Positions 8,328 through 19,764 of a stretch of 64,000 bases of DNA are shown one piece after another. The notes below the pieces were generated by a model. That model saw nothing but the letters and a program-made list of their open reading frames with translations. It did not search any database and had not been told where the DNA came from. Made by a program: the position numbers and the translations under genes. Numbering within the stretch: the stretch's first letter is position 1; each line of letters begins with the position of its first letter. Source of the DNA: Myxococcales bacterium (GTDB lineage Bacteria > Myxococcota_A > Polyangia > Nannocystales > Nannocystaceae); NCBI GenBank assembly GCA_020633335.1, contig JACKDU010000007.1, positions 1-64,000 on the forward strand, written 5' to 3'.

Positions 8328-10400
8328 ATGGCCCTCGACCTCAGCCATCTCAACCCCAACCAGCGACGCGCGGTCCTCCACATCGACGGGCCCCTCCTGG
8401 TCCTCGCGGGCGCCGGCTCGGGCAAGACCCGGGTGATCACCCACCGGATCGTCCACATGCTCGAGCGCGGGATCGAGCCGGGGACGATCGTCGCGCTCTC
8501 GTTCACCAACAAGGCCGCCGACGAGATGCGCGAGCGCCTGGTGAAGATGATCGGCCGCGAGGCGGCGAGCGCCCTCGTCCTCGGGACCTTCCACTCGGTC
8601 GGCGCCCAGATGATGCGCGAGACCCCGGAGGGTTTTGGCGTGCCGAAGCGCTTCTCGATCCTCGACCAGGGCGACCAGTACGGCCTCTGCCGGGCGATCC
8701 TCCGCGACCTCGGCCACCACGGCCCGGCCTCCGATCGCCGCTTCGACCTCGGCGCGATCGTCCAGCGGATCTCGCTCTGGAAGAACGAGTTCGTCACCCC
8801 GGCGCAGGCCGCCGATCCCCGGCGCCAGGAGAGCGACTACGACACGGTCGCCGCCGAGATCTACCCGGAGTACGAGGACCGGCTCGCCGGCCTCGGCGCG
8901 GTCGACTTCGACGACCTCGTCTGCCGGATCGCCCACCGCATCGACGAGGACCCCGAGCTCTGCGCCTACTGGCGCGGGCGCTTCCACTACCTCCTCATCG
9001 ACGAGTACCAGGACACCAACCGCGCGCAGCTCGAGGTCGTCCGCCGCCTCGCCGGCCCGCGCGAGAACATCTGCGTCGTCGGCGACGACGACCAGGCGAT
9101 CTACGGCTGGCGGGGCGCCAAGGTCAGCAACATCCTCGGCTTCGACATGTATTTCCCGCGGGCGGTGACGATCAAGCTCGAGGAGAACTACCGCTCGCGG
9201 CCGCCGATCGTCGAGTGCGCGAACGGGGTGATCGTCAACAACCTCAGCCGCCACGACAAGGCGCTGATCCCCCAGCGGGGCGGCGGCGCGCCGGTCACCC
9301 TGGTGGTCGCCGAGGACGGCCCGCAGGAGACCTCGTGGGTGACCGGGAAGATCCGCAAGCTGATCGTCGACGAGCGGATCCCGCCCGAGGACATCGCCGT
9401 CCTCTACCGATCGGCCAAGCAGGCGACGCCGATCGAGGAGGGCCTGCAGGAGCACGGGATCGCCTACCGGGTCCTCGGCGGGCAGACCTTCTACGATCGC
9501 AAGCAGGTCAAGGACGTCCTCGCCTACCTCCGCCTCCTGGTCGCGCCGCGCGACGACCTCGGGGTCCGCCGCGCGCTCGACGTCCCCTCGCGGGGGATCG
9601 GCGCGAAGACGGTCGCGCGCCTCGACGCCTACGCCCGCGAGCGCCACCTGACCCTCCTCGAGGCGATCCACCGGGCGGCGGCCGGCGAGGTCGACGAGCT
9701 CCAGCCTCGCGCGGCTCACGCGCTCGAGCGCTTCTCCGAGATGGTCAAGCGCGGGCAGGCCCAGCACCACGCCGTCGGCTCGGCCGTGACCGCCCTCCGC
9801 TCGCTGATCACCGCGAGCGGGCTCAAGGAGAGCATCGTCGGCGACGCCGGCTCGGCCAAGGCCGGCGACACGCGCTGGCAGGCGGTGGAGGGGCTCCTGG
9901 CGAGCCTCGAGCGCTTCGAGGGGCGAGCCCGCGAGCGCGGCGAGCGGCCGCGCTGGAACGACTACCTCGCGACCATGAACCGCGACTCCAAGGACGGCGA
10001 GGAGATCGCCCCCGCGAAGGTCACGCTGACGACCCTCCACAGCGCCAAGGGGCTCGAGTGGCCGGTGGTCTTCATCCTCGGGGCCGAGGAGGGGACGATG
10101 CCGCACAAGCGGGTCTCGGCGCCGCGGATCAGCGACGCGATCAGCGGCGACATCGAGGAGGAGCGCCGCCTCTTCTACGTGGCGATCACCCGCGCCCGCG
10201 ACACCCTCTACATCACCCGGGCGGAGGCGCGGGTCGAGCGCGGACAGCCGGTCAAGCGGGTCCCGAGCCGCTTCCTGGCCGAGATCCCCGAGGAGCATGC
10301 GCAGGTCTACACGATCGCCCGCGAGGAGGCGCTGACCACCGACGACCTGATGTCGATGGCTGACGCCTTCATGGCGCGCCTCCAGCTCCCGGCGCCCTAG
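8328..10400 (+). CDS. uvrD: UvrD/PcrA-type superfamily 1 DNA helicase
   Basis: ATP-dependent 3'-5' DNA helicase of the UvrD/Rep/PcrA family (690 aa, normal length), acting in nucleotide-excision and mismatch repair and in clearing stalled forks. The start ATG 8328 gives the family N-terminus LNPNQRRAVLH (Q motif). Helicase motifs appear in order: Walker A AGAGSGKT (residues 27-34), motif II DEYQDTN near 224, motif III VGDDDQAIYGWRGA, motif IV EENYRS, motif V TLHSAKGLEW with EEGTMPHKR, and motif VI EERRLFYVAITRARD. The C-terminus is short, without the Tudor-like tail of Bacillus PcrA. Upstream in-frame codons overlap the divergent MBL-fold gene and were rejected. Confidence 0.95.
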   Translation: MALDLSHLNPNQRRAVLHIDGPLLVLAGAGSGKTRVITHRIVHMLERGIEPGTIVALSFTNKAADEMRERLVKMIGREAASALVLGTFHSVGAQMMRETPEGFGVPKRFSILDQGDQYGLCRAILRDLGHHGPASDRRFDLGAIVQRISLWKNEFVTPAQAADPRRQESDYDTVAAEIYPEYEDRLAGLGAVDFDDLVCRIAHRIDEDPELCAYWRGRFHYLLIDEYQDTNRAQLEVVRRLAGPRENICVVGDDDQAIYGWRGAKVSNILGFDMYFPRAVTIKLEENYRSRPPIVECANGVIVNNLSRHDKALIPQRGGGAPVTLVVAEDGPQETSWVTGKIRKLIVDERIPPEDIAVLYRSAKQATPIEEGLQEHGIAYRVLGGQTFYDRKQVKDVLAYLRLLVAPRDDLGVRRALDVPSRGIGAKTVARLDAYARERHLTLLEAIHRAAAGEVDELQPRAAHALERFSEMVKRGQAQHHAVGSAVTALRSLITASGLKESIVGDAGSAKAGDTRWQAVEGLLASLERFEGRARERGERPRWNDYLATMNRDSKDGEEIAPAKVTLTTLHSAKGLEWPVVFILGAEEGTMPHKRVSAPRISDAISGDIEEERRLFYVAITRARDTLYITRAEARVERGQPVKRVPSRFLAEIPEEHAQVYTIAREEALTTDDLMSMADAFMARLQLPAP

Positions 10401-10594
10401 CGCCGAGCCAGCGCTCGCCCGGCCGGCCCGCGTCACCATTGGCCGACGAAGTCGGACCGCCCAGGGGGCGTCTGCGGCCGCGCGTCGCCCACAATAGTGG
10501 ACGCGAGCCGGGGTCCGCGACCGGGGGCGATCGCGCCCCGGAGGCGCCCTCCCGGCGACAACGCTGTTGCGCTCGCCCCCCGCCTGGCGCGAGC

Positions 10595-12562
<1,968 letters not shown>

Positions 12563-12590
12563 GCCCGCGCCCCGGCCCGCGCACGCGCCG

Positions 12591-13670
12591 TCAGAGCGTG
12601 ACGACGATCGTCGCCTTCGCCGTGCTCTCGCCGCTCGGCGCGACGTTGATCATCGCGTTGGGCGCGGCGATCCCGTCGCCCGCGTCGGGGAACTTGGTGT
12701 CGGCGAGGTTGCCGTTGCGATCGAGGATCGCGTTGAGGCGGTAGGGGCCGGGGTGGATCTGCTCGAAGAGCAAGGTCGTCGAGGTCGCGCCGGCGCTCAC
12801 CGCCCCCATGATCGAGCGGCTGTGATCGCAGATCTTGTTGAGGTCGCAGGCCTCCTGGCTCAGGATCACCCAGGCGGCGCCGTCGGCCTCGAGGGGGCCG
12901 ACCCACTGGACGTCGACCTTGAGGGTCGGCATCGTCGGGAAGGGCTGGGTGCCGTCGCCGACCGGCGCCTCGTCGGCCGGGAAGGGCTCCGGGAGCGCGC
13001 GGGTCTCCACCCGGGTCGCGTCCCAGTAGAGGTGCTGGGCGCCCTTCACCTTGACGTCGAGGACCATGTGCTCGTCGTCGTCGAAGGTGAAGAGCGCGTC
13101 GATGTAGGGGCAACCCATGTCGACGTGGCAGAAGCGGTAGGTGCGGGCGACCGGGTCGTGGTCGATGAGCTCGGTGTGGGAGTCGCGGAGGATCCCGAGG
13201 AAGTAGCCGCCGTTGCGGTAGACCAGGACGTCCTTGCCCTTCTGGGTCTCGACCGCGAAGCCGAAGCGGAGGTTGTTCTGGGCGTCGAGGTCGACCCGGG
13301 CGAAGAGCGTCCGCGGATCGGCCGCGCGGTAGTCCATGTTCATCCGCGGGAAGGTCCCGAGCGGGGTCTGGGTCGCGGTCCCGGTCCAGAGCCCGGCGAG
13401 GTCGCGCATCAGCTCGAGGCCGGCGACGCCCGCCGCTCCACCGGTGGTGCTGGTCTCGCCGCCGCCGGTCGAGCCGCTGGCGGTGCCGCTGGCGGAGGCG
13501 CTCTCGCTGCCGCTCGACCCCGCCTGGGTCGAGCTCGCCGCGCTGGACGAGCCCGCGCTCTCCGAGGCGCTCCCCTGCCCGCCGCCGCTGCACCCGAGAC
13601 CGACGACGCCGACGAGGCCGGCAGCGAGCTGGACGAGGAGGGCGTGGGCGGGGCGGCGGCGAGAATCCAC
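12591..13670 (-). CDS. Stalked lipoprotein of unknown function
   Basis: Predicted lipoprotein of 359 aa. The GTG at 13670 places a basic n-region (DSRRRPAH), a hydrophobic core and a lipobox (VGLGC) in good order, which is why it is preferred over an ATG at 13748. After the cysteine comes a Ser/Ala/Gly low-complexity stalk of about 60 residues, then a globular domain of about 270 residues beginning near DLAGLWTGTAT. That domain contains many beta-strand patterns and scattered cysteines (RFCHVDMGC, ACDLNKICDHS). No catalytic family is recognised. It is convergent with the cyclase gene (28-bp gap) and divergent from the alpha-2-macroglobulin gene. Confidence 0.78.
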   Translation of the reverse strand: MDSRRRPAHALLVQLAAGLVGVVGLGCSGGGQGSASESAGSSSAASSTQAGSSGSESASASGTASGSTGGGETSTTGGAAGVAGLELMRDLAGLWTGTATQTPLGTFPRMNMDYRAADPRTLFARVDLDAQNNLRFGFAVETQKGKDVLVYRNGGYFLGILRDSHTELIDHDPVARTYRFCHVDMGCPYIDALFTFDDDEHMVLDVKVKGAQHLYWDATRVETRALPEPFPADEAPVGDGTQPFPTMPTLKVDVQWVGPLEADGAAWVILSQEACDLNKICDHSRSIMGAVSAGATSTTLLFEQIHPGPYRLNAILDRNGNLADTKFPDAGDGIAAPNAMINVAPSGESTAKATIVVTL

Positions 13671-13816
13671 GGCCGATGATGGGCACGACGACGCGGCCCT
13701 GCGCAAGCTCGCACATTCTGCCGCTGGAGCCACAGATGCGGCCGACATGACCCTGTGACCAGGCCCACGGCGCCCGGGAATCGCGGTACGATGCGGCCCT
13801 CGCCCTGGCCTATGCA

Positions 13817-13855
13817 ACTCATGCAATCCCGGAAGACATCGACGATTGCGTGAGT
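13817..13855. promoter_or_regulatory. Dyad symmetry element in divergent intergenic region
   Basis: The 310-bp space 13671-13980 between the divergent lipoprotein and alpha-2-macroglobulin genes contains a 12-bp inverted repeat, actcatgcaatc (13817-13828) with gattgcgtgagt (13844-13855). It pairs throughout with one G-T wobble across a 15-nt loop. The composition is less GC-rich than the flanks. It could be an operator serving both genes or an RNA hairpin; there is no T-run to make it a good terminator. The rest of the intergenic region shows nothing else clear. Confidence 0.45.
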
Positions 13856-13980
13856 CTTTGACGGAGGCGCGCGCACCGCGCCACCTCTCAACGCCAAGCC
13901 ATTGAGATCATTCGCGTTCGATGATCGGCCGCGCACCTGCAGACAGCCGGGCCACCCGCCGCCTGGCGACCGAGGTCATG

Positions 13981-16900
13981 ATGATTCGACACCGCCTCCT
14001 CCTCGTCCGCTCCCCCCTCGTCCTCGCCCTCGCCGTCGCCGCGTGCCAGCCCGTGAACAAGCCGGCGGAGACCGGCGACGAGCCGGAGGGTGAGAGCGCC
14101 GGCGAGGTCCTGATCCGGTCGATCCCCGACGCCGAGGCCGGCACGCTGGTCTTCCCACCGCCGGTGAGCGCCCGCCACGCGCGCGCCGATCTCGTCCTCG
14201 ACGACGGGGAGCAGACCCTCGGGCTCGGCAAGGAGCTCAAGGTCCGCTCGCCCTACCTCGGCAGCGGCGGCTCCTTCGACTTCCGCGGCCGCACCTTCCG
14301 GGTGGTCTTCACCCACGAGATCGAGCTCCCGCGCAAGGCGAGCACCAAGCGGCCGGTGCCGGCCGCCGACGGCGTGGTGACCATCGAGCCGGCGGTCGCC
14401 TTCAAGGCGGTGTGGACCGCCGGCAACGTCCTCGAGGTCACGGCCGAGGACCACTACGACCCCGACCAGACCTACACGGCGACGATCAAGGGCCTCAAGA
14501 GCACCGAGGGGCTCGAGCTCAGCGAGCCCTGGAAGCACGACTTCACCGCCGACATCGCCTTCGAGAGCGCGGGCAAGAGCCTCTCGTACATCCCCAAGCC
14601 CGGCGAGGCCCGGGTGATCGCGGTCCACCCGCTCTACGGCGACAAGGTCGGCAAGCGCGAGAACCTCGCGGTCGTCTTCGACCAGGCGCTGACCCTCGAG
14701 GAGGCCGCCCGCCAGATCCGCCTGACCAACGGCGACGGCGAGCGCCCGGTGAAGCTCAGCCACAGCCGCGGCAAGCGCTTCCAGGGGGTCGACGTCGACC
14801 CCAAGCAGGTGGTGCTCGTCCGCCCCGTGCGGCCGCTCGTCGAGGGCGAGGAGCTGACCTTTGAGGCATGGGACTTCGACCAGTCGGCCGGCAGCGGCCA
14901 CTCGCGCTCCTTCATGGTCGCCCAGCCGCTCGAGCTCGCCGACGTGAGCTGCGGCTACTCCTACAACTCCGAGAGCTGCGAGTGGAAAGAGCCCCACCTC
15001 CGGACCTCGTCGCGCGACATCTGGCTCAACTTCAACAACGCCCTCGCCGAGAAGGACGGCGCCGCCAAGGGCAAGGTGAGCGTGAGCCCGGCGGTCAACA
15101 ACCTCTCGGTGTGGGTGACCAACGGCTGGGACGGCGACGGCCAGCTCCGGATCAGCGGCGACTTCAAGCCCTCGCGCACCTACTCCGTGACCGTCCAGTC
15201 GCTGAGCGACCGCTTCGGCTCGTCGACCGGCGGGCCGATCACCTTCGACGTCGAGACAGCGCCGCTCCCCTCGAGCGCGACGATCGCCGAGGGCGTGCTG
15301 ATCCTCGACGAGGAGCACAGCCGCGAGTTCGTGGTGACCACCCGCAACGTCCTCCGCGGCGAGCTCCACTTCTGGGCGGTCGCCGACGGCGACGCCGACG
15401 CGTTCAAGCAGGCGCGCTCGCAGGTCGACTCGCGGACCCTGCCGAGCGGCGCCCCCGAGGTCGTGATCCCCTTCTCGCCGGTCGGCCCGCGCGACGAGTT
15501 CATCAAGACCGGGGTCGACCTCCTGAGCAAGCTGCGCCCGGGCAAGAACTACGTCGCCACCGTCTCGATCGCCGAGAGCGCCCACCAGGCCCAGCCGATC
15601 AAGCACCCGAGCTGGAGCTCGGCCTCGCGGCCGCCGGTGGTCCTGGTCACCCCGGGCGACGCGCGCTCGCTCGCCGTCCACACCCACTCGCTCGCCGACG
15701 CGACCGTCCTCCACGTCGCCCGCCTGGGGAGCGGCGAGCCGGTGGTCGGCGCCAGCGTCCGGGTCAACGGCGAGCTCGTCCGCGGGCGGACGACCGACGA
15801 CAAGGGCGTCGTCGTCCTGCCGATCGGCGTCGACAAGGCGCGGGCCTCGGTGATCAGCGTCGACGACGGCGCCGGCAACCAGGCCCAGGTCGCGCTCTCC
15901 TCCGAGGGGAGCCGCGAGCGCTCCTACTTCCCCGACCTCACCTCGTCGGCGACCCTGCGGATGGACGATCGCCGGGCGATGGTGATCACCGACCGCGGGA
16001 TCTACCGCCCGGGCTCGACCGTCTTCATCAAGGGGAGCGTGCGCAAGCGCCAGGGCGGCGAGCTGGTGCCGATCCCGTCGCTGCCGGTGAAGATCCGGGT
16101 CCTCGGGCCGATGGAGGACGAGGTCCAGACGATCAACGCGGTGACCAACGACATGGGCTCGGTCGCCGGGCAATTCGACGCCACCGACAAGGCCCGCCTC
16201 GGCGAGTACCAGATCCGGATCGAGGAGGCGATCGCCTCGGGCGCCGACAACTCGGAGGGCGGCCAGGACGGCCTCCTGGCCGCGACCTTCGTCAAGATCG
16301 CCGAGTTCGAGGCGCCCCGCTTCACGGTCGACGTCGAGGCCAAGACCCCGAAGGCGGGGTCGATCGCCGCGAAGATCGTCGGCCGCTACCTCTTCGGCGC
16401 GGCGATGGACGGCGCCGACCTCGAGTGGACGCTCTCGCGGGCGAGCGCCGAGCTCCCCTCCGGCCCCTTCACCGACGGCGGCTTCGCCTTCGACGCCCGC
16501 CGGAGCTGGTACTGGTGGGACGACGACGATCGCGAGGAGCGGTGGTCGCGGGCCGACCGGGCGAAGCTCGGCGAGGACGGCACCTTCACGGTCCGCCAGG
16601 AGCTCGACCTCGGCAAGGCGGTCGCGCCCCAGCGCTTCACCCTCGAGGCCGACGTCACTGACACCTCCTACCGCCACGTCGCCGGCCGCGACAGCGTCGT
16701 CGTCCACCCCTTCGAGCGCTACGTCGGCGTCAAGCTCCCGCGCCCCTGGACCTCGGCCAACGGCCCGGTGGAGGTCGCCCTCGGGGTGATCGGCCAGGAC
16801 GGCAAGCCGGTCGCCGGAGCCGAGGTCACCGCCCACCTCGAGCGCATGCAGTGGCGCTACACCAAGACCCGCTCGTCAGGCGGCTACACCTCCTACGACT

Positions 16901-19764
16901 GGCACGTCGAGCGCAGCGAGGTCGACTCCTGCACCGCGACCTCGGCGACCCAGGCGGTCACCTGCACCCTCACCCCGCCGCGCGGCGGCGAGTACGTGGT
17001 GATCACCGAGGTCGACGGCCACCGCGGCGGCGAGGCCTCGTTCTGGGCCTGGGGCGGCGACGGCGACGAGGTCGTCTTCCCGAGCCGCGGCCGCACGGTC
17101 GACATCGTCGCCGACAAGGCGCGCTACGCCCCCGGCGAGAAGGCGAGCCTGATGGTCCGCTCGCCCTTCCCGAAGGCGACGGCGATCCTCACCCTCGAGC
17201 AGGGCGGCCTCCTCACCCACCAGAGCGTCGTGATGGACGGCAACACCCACCTCTTCGAGGTGCCGATCACCGCCGCCCACGCGCCGCAGCTCCACGCGGT
17301 CGTCACCCTCCTGCCGATCGACGCGCCGGCCGAGAGCAAGGCGGAGTGGAAGATCGGCGCGATCCGCCTGCCGGTGAGCCTCGCCGACGCGAGCCTCGGG
17401 GTCGCGCTCCGCTCCGACCGCGAGAGCTACGAGCCCGGCGAGAAGGCGACGATCACGGTCGAGGTCAAGGACGGCAAGCGGCCGCGCGAGGGCGCCGAGA
17501 TCGCGCTCGCGGTCGTCGACGAGGGGATCTTGCGCCTCACCAACTTCCACGCCGCCGATCCCGTGAAGGCGCTGCGGCCGGGGATGCCGCTCCGCTTCGA
17601 GGTCGCCGACTCCCGCAACGCGCTCGCCACCCTCCTCGGGCTCTCGCAGAGCGCCGGCGACGGGATGGCCGGCGACGAGGCGGCGAACGCCCGCAAGAAC
17701 TTCCTCGAGACCGCGCTCTGGAAGCCCGACCTCCGCACCGACGCGAGCGGCAAGGCCGAGGTCTCCTTCACCCTCCCCGACAACCTGACGCGCTTCCGGA
17801 TGATGGCCGTGGTCCTCGACCAGAAGGGCAAGGGCGGCAACGCGGAGAGCTCCTTCACCGTCCGGAGGCCGCTGATGATGATCCCGGCGATCCCCCGCTT
17901 CGCGGCCGTCGGCGACACCTTCGAGGCGGCGGCGATGGTCCACAACAACGAGGAGACGGCGCAGCGGGCGAAGGTCTCGCTCGGCGGCGAGGTCCGCGAG
18001 ATCGAGCTCGCGGCCTCGGGGCGCCAGCGGATCGCCTTCCCGATCACCGCCGACAAGGCCGGCGACCTCCAGCTCGACTTCGCGCTCCGCGACGGCGGCG
18101 GCAAGACCCACGACGCGGTCCAGGTGAAGGTCCCGGTCGACGCCCCCGGGGTCGCCGAGCGGCCGGTGCTCGACGGCGCCTTCGTCGGCTCGCAGCGGAT
18201 CGACGTCAAGGTCCCGGACTCGGCGATGGTCGGCAAGGAGACCGACGACTACGTCGCGGTCAAGGTCGGCCAGCACCTCTGGCCCGAGCTCGGCGCCCGC
18301 CTCGAGTTCCTCCTCGGCTACCCCCACGGCTGCGTCGAGCAGACGACCTCGGGGCTCCTGCCGCTCCTCGCGGCCCGCGAGATCCTCCCGCGGATCGGCT
18401 TCACCAAGCTCACGCCGCCCGAGCTCGACAAGCGGATCAAGGCGGGGATCGACCGCCTGGCGACCATGAAGACCTACAGCGGCGGCCTCGGCTACTGGCC
18501 GGGCGACTCGTCGCCCAACGTCTACGGCACCGCCTACGCGATCCGGGCGCTGATCACCGCGAAGAAGGCGGGGATCGAGCTGCCGAGCGGCCTCCTCGAG
18601 GGGATGAGCGAGTACCTCGACGACCAGCTCTTCTCGGCCTCGGAGCCCGAGGTCCAGGCGGCGATCGCCCAGAGCCTCGCCGAGCAGGGGCTCCTGCCGG
18701 CCTCCTCGCTCGACGCGCTCTTCGACCGCAAGGACCGCCAGGGGGTCTTCGGGCTCGCCAGCCTGGCGATCGCCTTCGGCACCTTCGCCGACCAGGATGA
18801 GCGGACCCGCGAGCTCCTCGACCTGGTCGAGGCGAGCTTCGACGAGAAGGGCGACCTCACCCGCGACGTCAAGCCCGACGACTTCTACTACTACGGCTCG
18901 CCGACCCGCTCGAAGGCGCAGGCGGCGATCGCCCTCGGGCGCCTGCGGAAGACCTCGAAGGTCTACCACAAGCTCCTCAAGGAGCTCTCCAACATCTCCT
19001 CCTCCTACACCACCCAGCCGGTCGCCTTCTCGCTCCTCGCGCTCTCCGAGCAGCTCTCGAAGATCAGCGCCGAGGGGGCGGAGTTCCTGGCGACCCTCGA
19101 CGGCAAGCCGCTGACCTCGGTGGTCGACCTCGGCGCCGGCTCCTTCGAGTACCGGATCCCGCTCGCCGATCTCCGCGGGCGCGAGGCCAAGCTCGAGCTC
19201 TCGTCGACCTCGAAGGCGGCGATCGCCTTCATGGTCAGCAGCCACTGGAAGCGCTCGCTCGACGACGCGGCGACGCTCTCCGGGACCAGCGCCGACAACG
19301 GCCCCGAGCTCTACCGGGTGATCACCGACGGCGAGGGCAACGCGGTCGACCTCGCCAACGTCGCTCCGGGACAGGTCCTTCGGGTCAGCCTCCTGGCGAA
19401 GCTCCCGGTCGGCAAGCACGAGTACGGGCGGATGAACTACCTCGCGGTCACCGACCGCCTGCCGGCGGGCTTCGAGGCGGTCCAGACCGACCTCTGGACG
19501 GTCGCCCGCGCCCCGGAGATCACCGACAAGCACCCCTTCTACAACCGCCTGCGCTGGGGCGGGAGCGACGCGAGCTTCATCGAGATGCACGACGAGCGGG
19601 TCAACGTCTACTTCGACCGGGTCTGGGGCGACGAGGTCGTCGCCACCTACCTCGTCCGCGCGCTGACCCCAGGGAGCTACGCCCACCCGCCGGCCGAGGC
19701 CGAGTTCATGTACATCCCCGACTCGACCTCGTACTCCGAGGCCGGCAAGGTGGTCGTCAAGTGA
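13981..19764 (+). CDS. yfhM: Bacterial alpha-2-macroglobulin lipoprotein (YfhM/ECAM type)
   Basis: Periplasmic protease-trapping macroglobulin of about 1927 aa. A short signal (MIRHRLLLVRSPLVLALAVA) ends in the lipobox AVAAC, so it is membrane-anchored. ATG 13981 is chosen because GAGG at 13972-13975 lies 5 nt before it, whereas the ATG at 13978 is only 2 nt away. The body has repeated beta-sandwich macroglobulin (MG) domains, including MNNMG-like segments such as VITDRGIYRPGSTVFIKG and YEPGEKATITVEVKDG. The thioester motif CVEQ is intact at about C1451-Q1454 (PHGCVEQTTS), followed by an alpha/alpha-toroid thioester domain. Covalent trapping of foreign proteases is therefore expected. It overlaps pbpC by GTGA, the classic A2M-PbpC arrangement that couples periplasmic defence to peptidoglycan synthesis. 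Confidence 0.93.
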   Translation: MIRHRLLLVRSPLVLALAVAACQPVNKPAETGDEPEGESAGEVLIRSIPDAEAGTLVFPPPVSARHARADLVLDDGEQTLGLGKELKVRSPYLGSGGSFDFRGRTFRVVFTHEIELPRKASTKRPVPAADGVVTIEPAVAFKAVWTAGNVLEVTAEDHYDPDQTYTATIKGLKSTEGLELSEPWKHDFTADIAFESAGKSLSYIPKPGEARVIAVHPLYGDKVGKRENLAVVFDQALTLEEAARQIRLTNGDGERPVKLSHSRGKRFQGVDVDPKQVVLVRPVRPLVEGEELTFEAWDFDQSAGSGHSRSFMVAQPLELADVSCGYSYNSESCEWKEPHLRTSSRDIWLNFNNALAEKDGAAKGKVSVSPAVNNLSVWVTNGWDGDGQLRISGDFKPSRTYSVTVQSLSDRFGSSTGGPITFDVETAPLPSSATIAEGVLILDEEHSREFVVTTRNVLRGELHFWAVADGDADAFKQARSQVDSRTLPSGAPEVVIPFSPVGPRDEFIKTGVDLLSKLRPGKNYVATVSIAESAHQAQPIKHPSWSSASRPPVVLVTPGDARSLAVHTHSLADATVLHVARLGSGEPVVGASVRVNGELVRGRTTDDKGVVVLPIGVDKARASVISVDDGAGNQAQVALSSEGSRERSYFPDLTSSATLRMDDRRAMVITDRGIYRPGSTVFIKGSVRKRQGGELVPIPSLPVKIRVLGPMEDEVQTINAVTNDMGSVAGQFDATDKARLGEYQIRIEEAIASGADNSEGGQDGLLAATFVKIAEFEAPRFTVDVEAKTPKAGSIAAKIVGRYLFGAAMDGADLEWTLSRASAELPSGPFTDGGFAFDARRSWYWWDDDDREERWSRADRAKLGEDGTFTVRQELDLGKAVAPQRFTLEADVTDTSYRHVAGRDSVVVHPFERYVGVKLPRPWTSANGPVEVALGVIGQDGKPVAGAEVTAHLERMQWRYTKTRSSGGYTSYDWHVERSEVDSCTATSATQAVTCTLTPPRGGEYVVITEVDGHRGGEASFWAWGGDGDEVVFPSRGRTVDIVADKARYAPGEKASLMVRSPFPKATAILTLEQGGLLTHQSVVMDGNTHLFEVPITAAHAPQLHAVVTLLPIDAPAESKAEWKIGAIRLPVSLADASLGVALRSDRESYEPGEKATITVEVKDGKRPREGAEIALAVVDEGILRLTNFHAADPVKALRPGMPLRFEVADSRNALATLLGLSQSAGDGMAGDEAANARKNFLETALWKPDLRTDASGKAEVSFTLPDNLTRFRMMAVVLDQKGKGGNAESSFTVRRPLMMIPAIPRFAAVGDTFEAAAMVHNNEETAQRAKVSLGGEVREIELAASGRQRIAFPITADKAGDLQLDFALRDGGGKTHDAVQVKVPVDAPGVAERPVLDGAFVGSQRIDVKVPDSAMVGKETDDYVAVKVGQHLWPELGARLEFLLGYPHGCVEQTTSGLLPLLAAREILPRIGFTKLTPPELDKRIKAGIDRLATMKTYSGGLGYWPGDSSPNVYGTAYAIRALITAKKAGIELPSGLLEGMSEYLDDQLFSASEPEVQAAIAQSLAEQGLLPASSLDALFDRKDRQGVFGLASLAIAFGTFADQDERTRELLDLVEASFDEKGDLTRDVKPDDFYYYGSPTRSKAQAAIALGRLRKTSKVYHKLLKELSNISSSYTTQPVAFSLLALSEQLSKISAEGAEFLATLDGKPLTSVVDLGAGSFEYRIPLADLRGREAKLELSSTSKAAIAFMVSSHWKRSLDDAATLSGTSADNGPELYRVITDGEGNAVDLANVAPGQVLRVSLLAKLPVGKHEYGRMNYLAVTDRLPAGFEAVQTDLWTVARAPEITDKHPFYNRLRWGGSDASFIEMHDERVNVYFDRVWGDEVVATYLVRALTPGSYAHPPAEAEFMYIPDSTSYSEAGKVVVK

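Noticed and set aside
7290..10439. A 1049-codon minus-strand frame covering the MBL-fold and helicase genes
   Set aside because: It overlaps two recognisable genes and its translation is Arg/Asp-rich without domains.
13888..19686. Very long minus-strand frames (about 980 and 940 codons) opposite the A2M gene
   Set aside because: They lie wholly antisense to a clear gene. Their Asp/Glu/Arg/Val-rich repetitive translation is the expected shadow of GC-rich third positions, with no domain or start signal.
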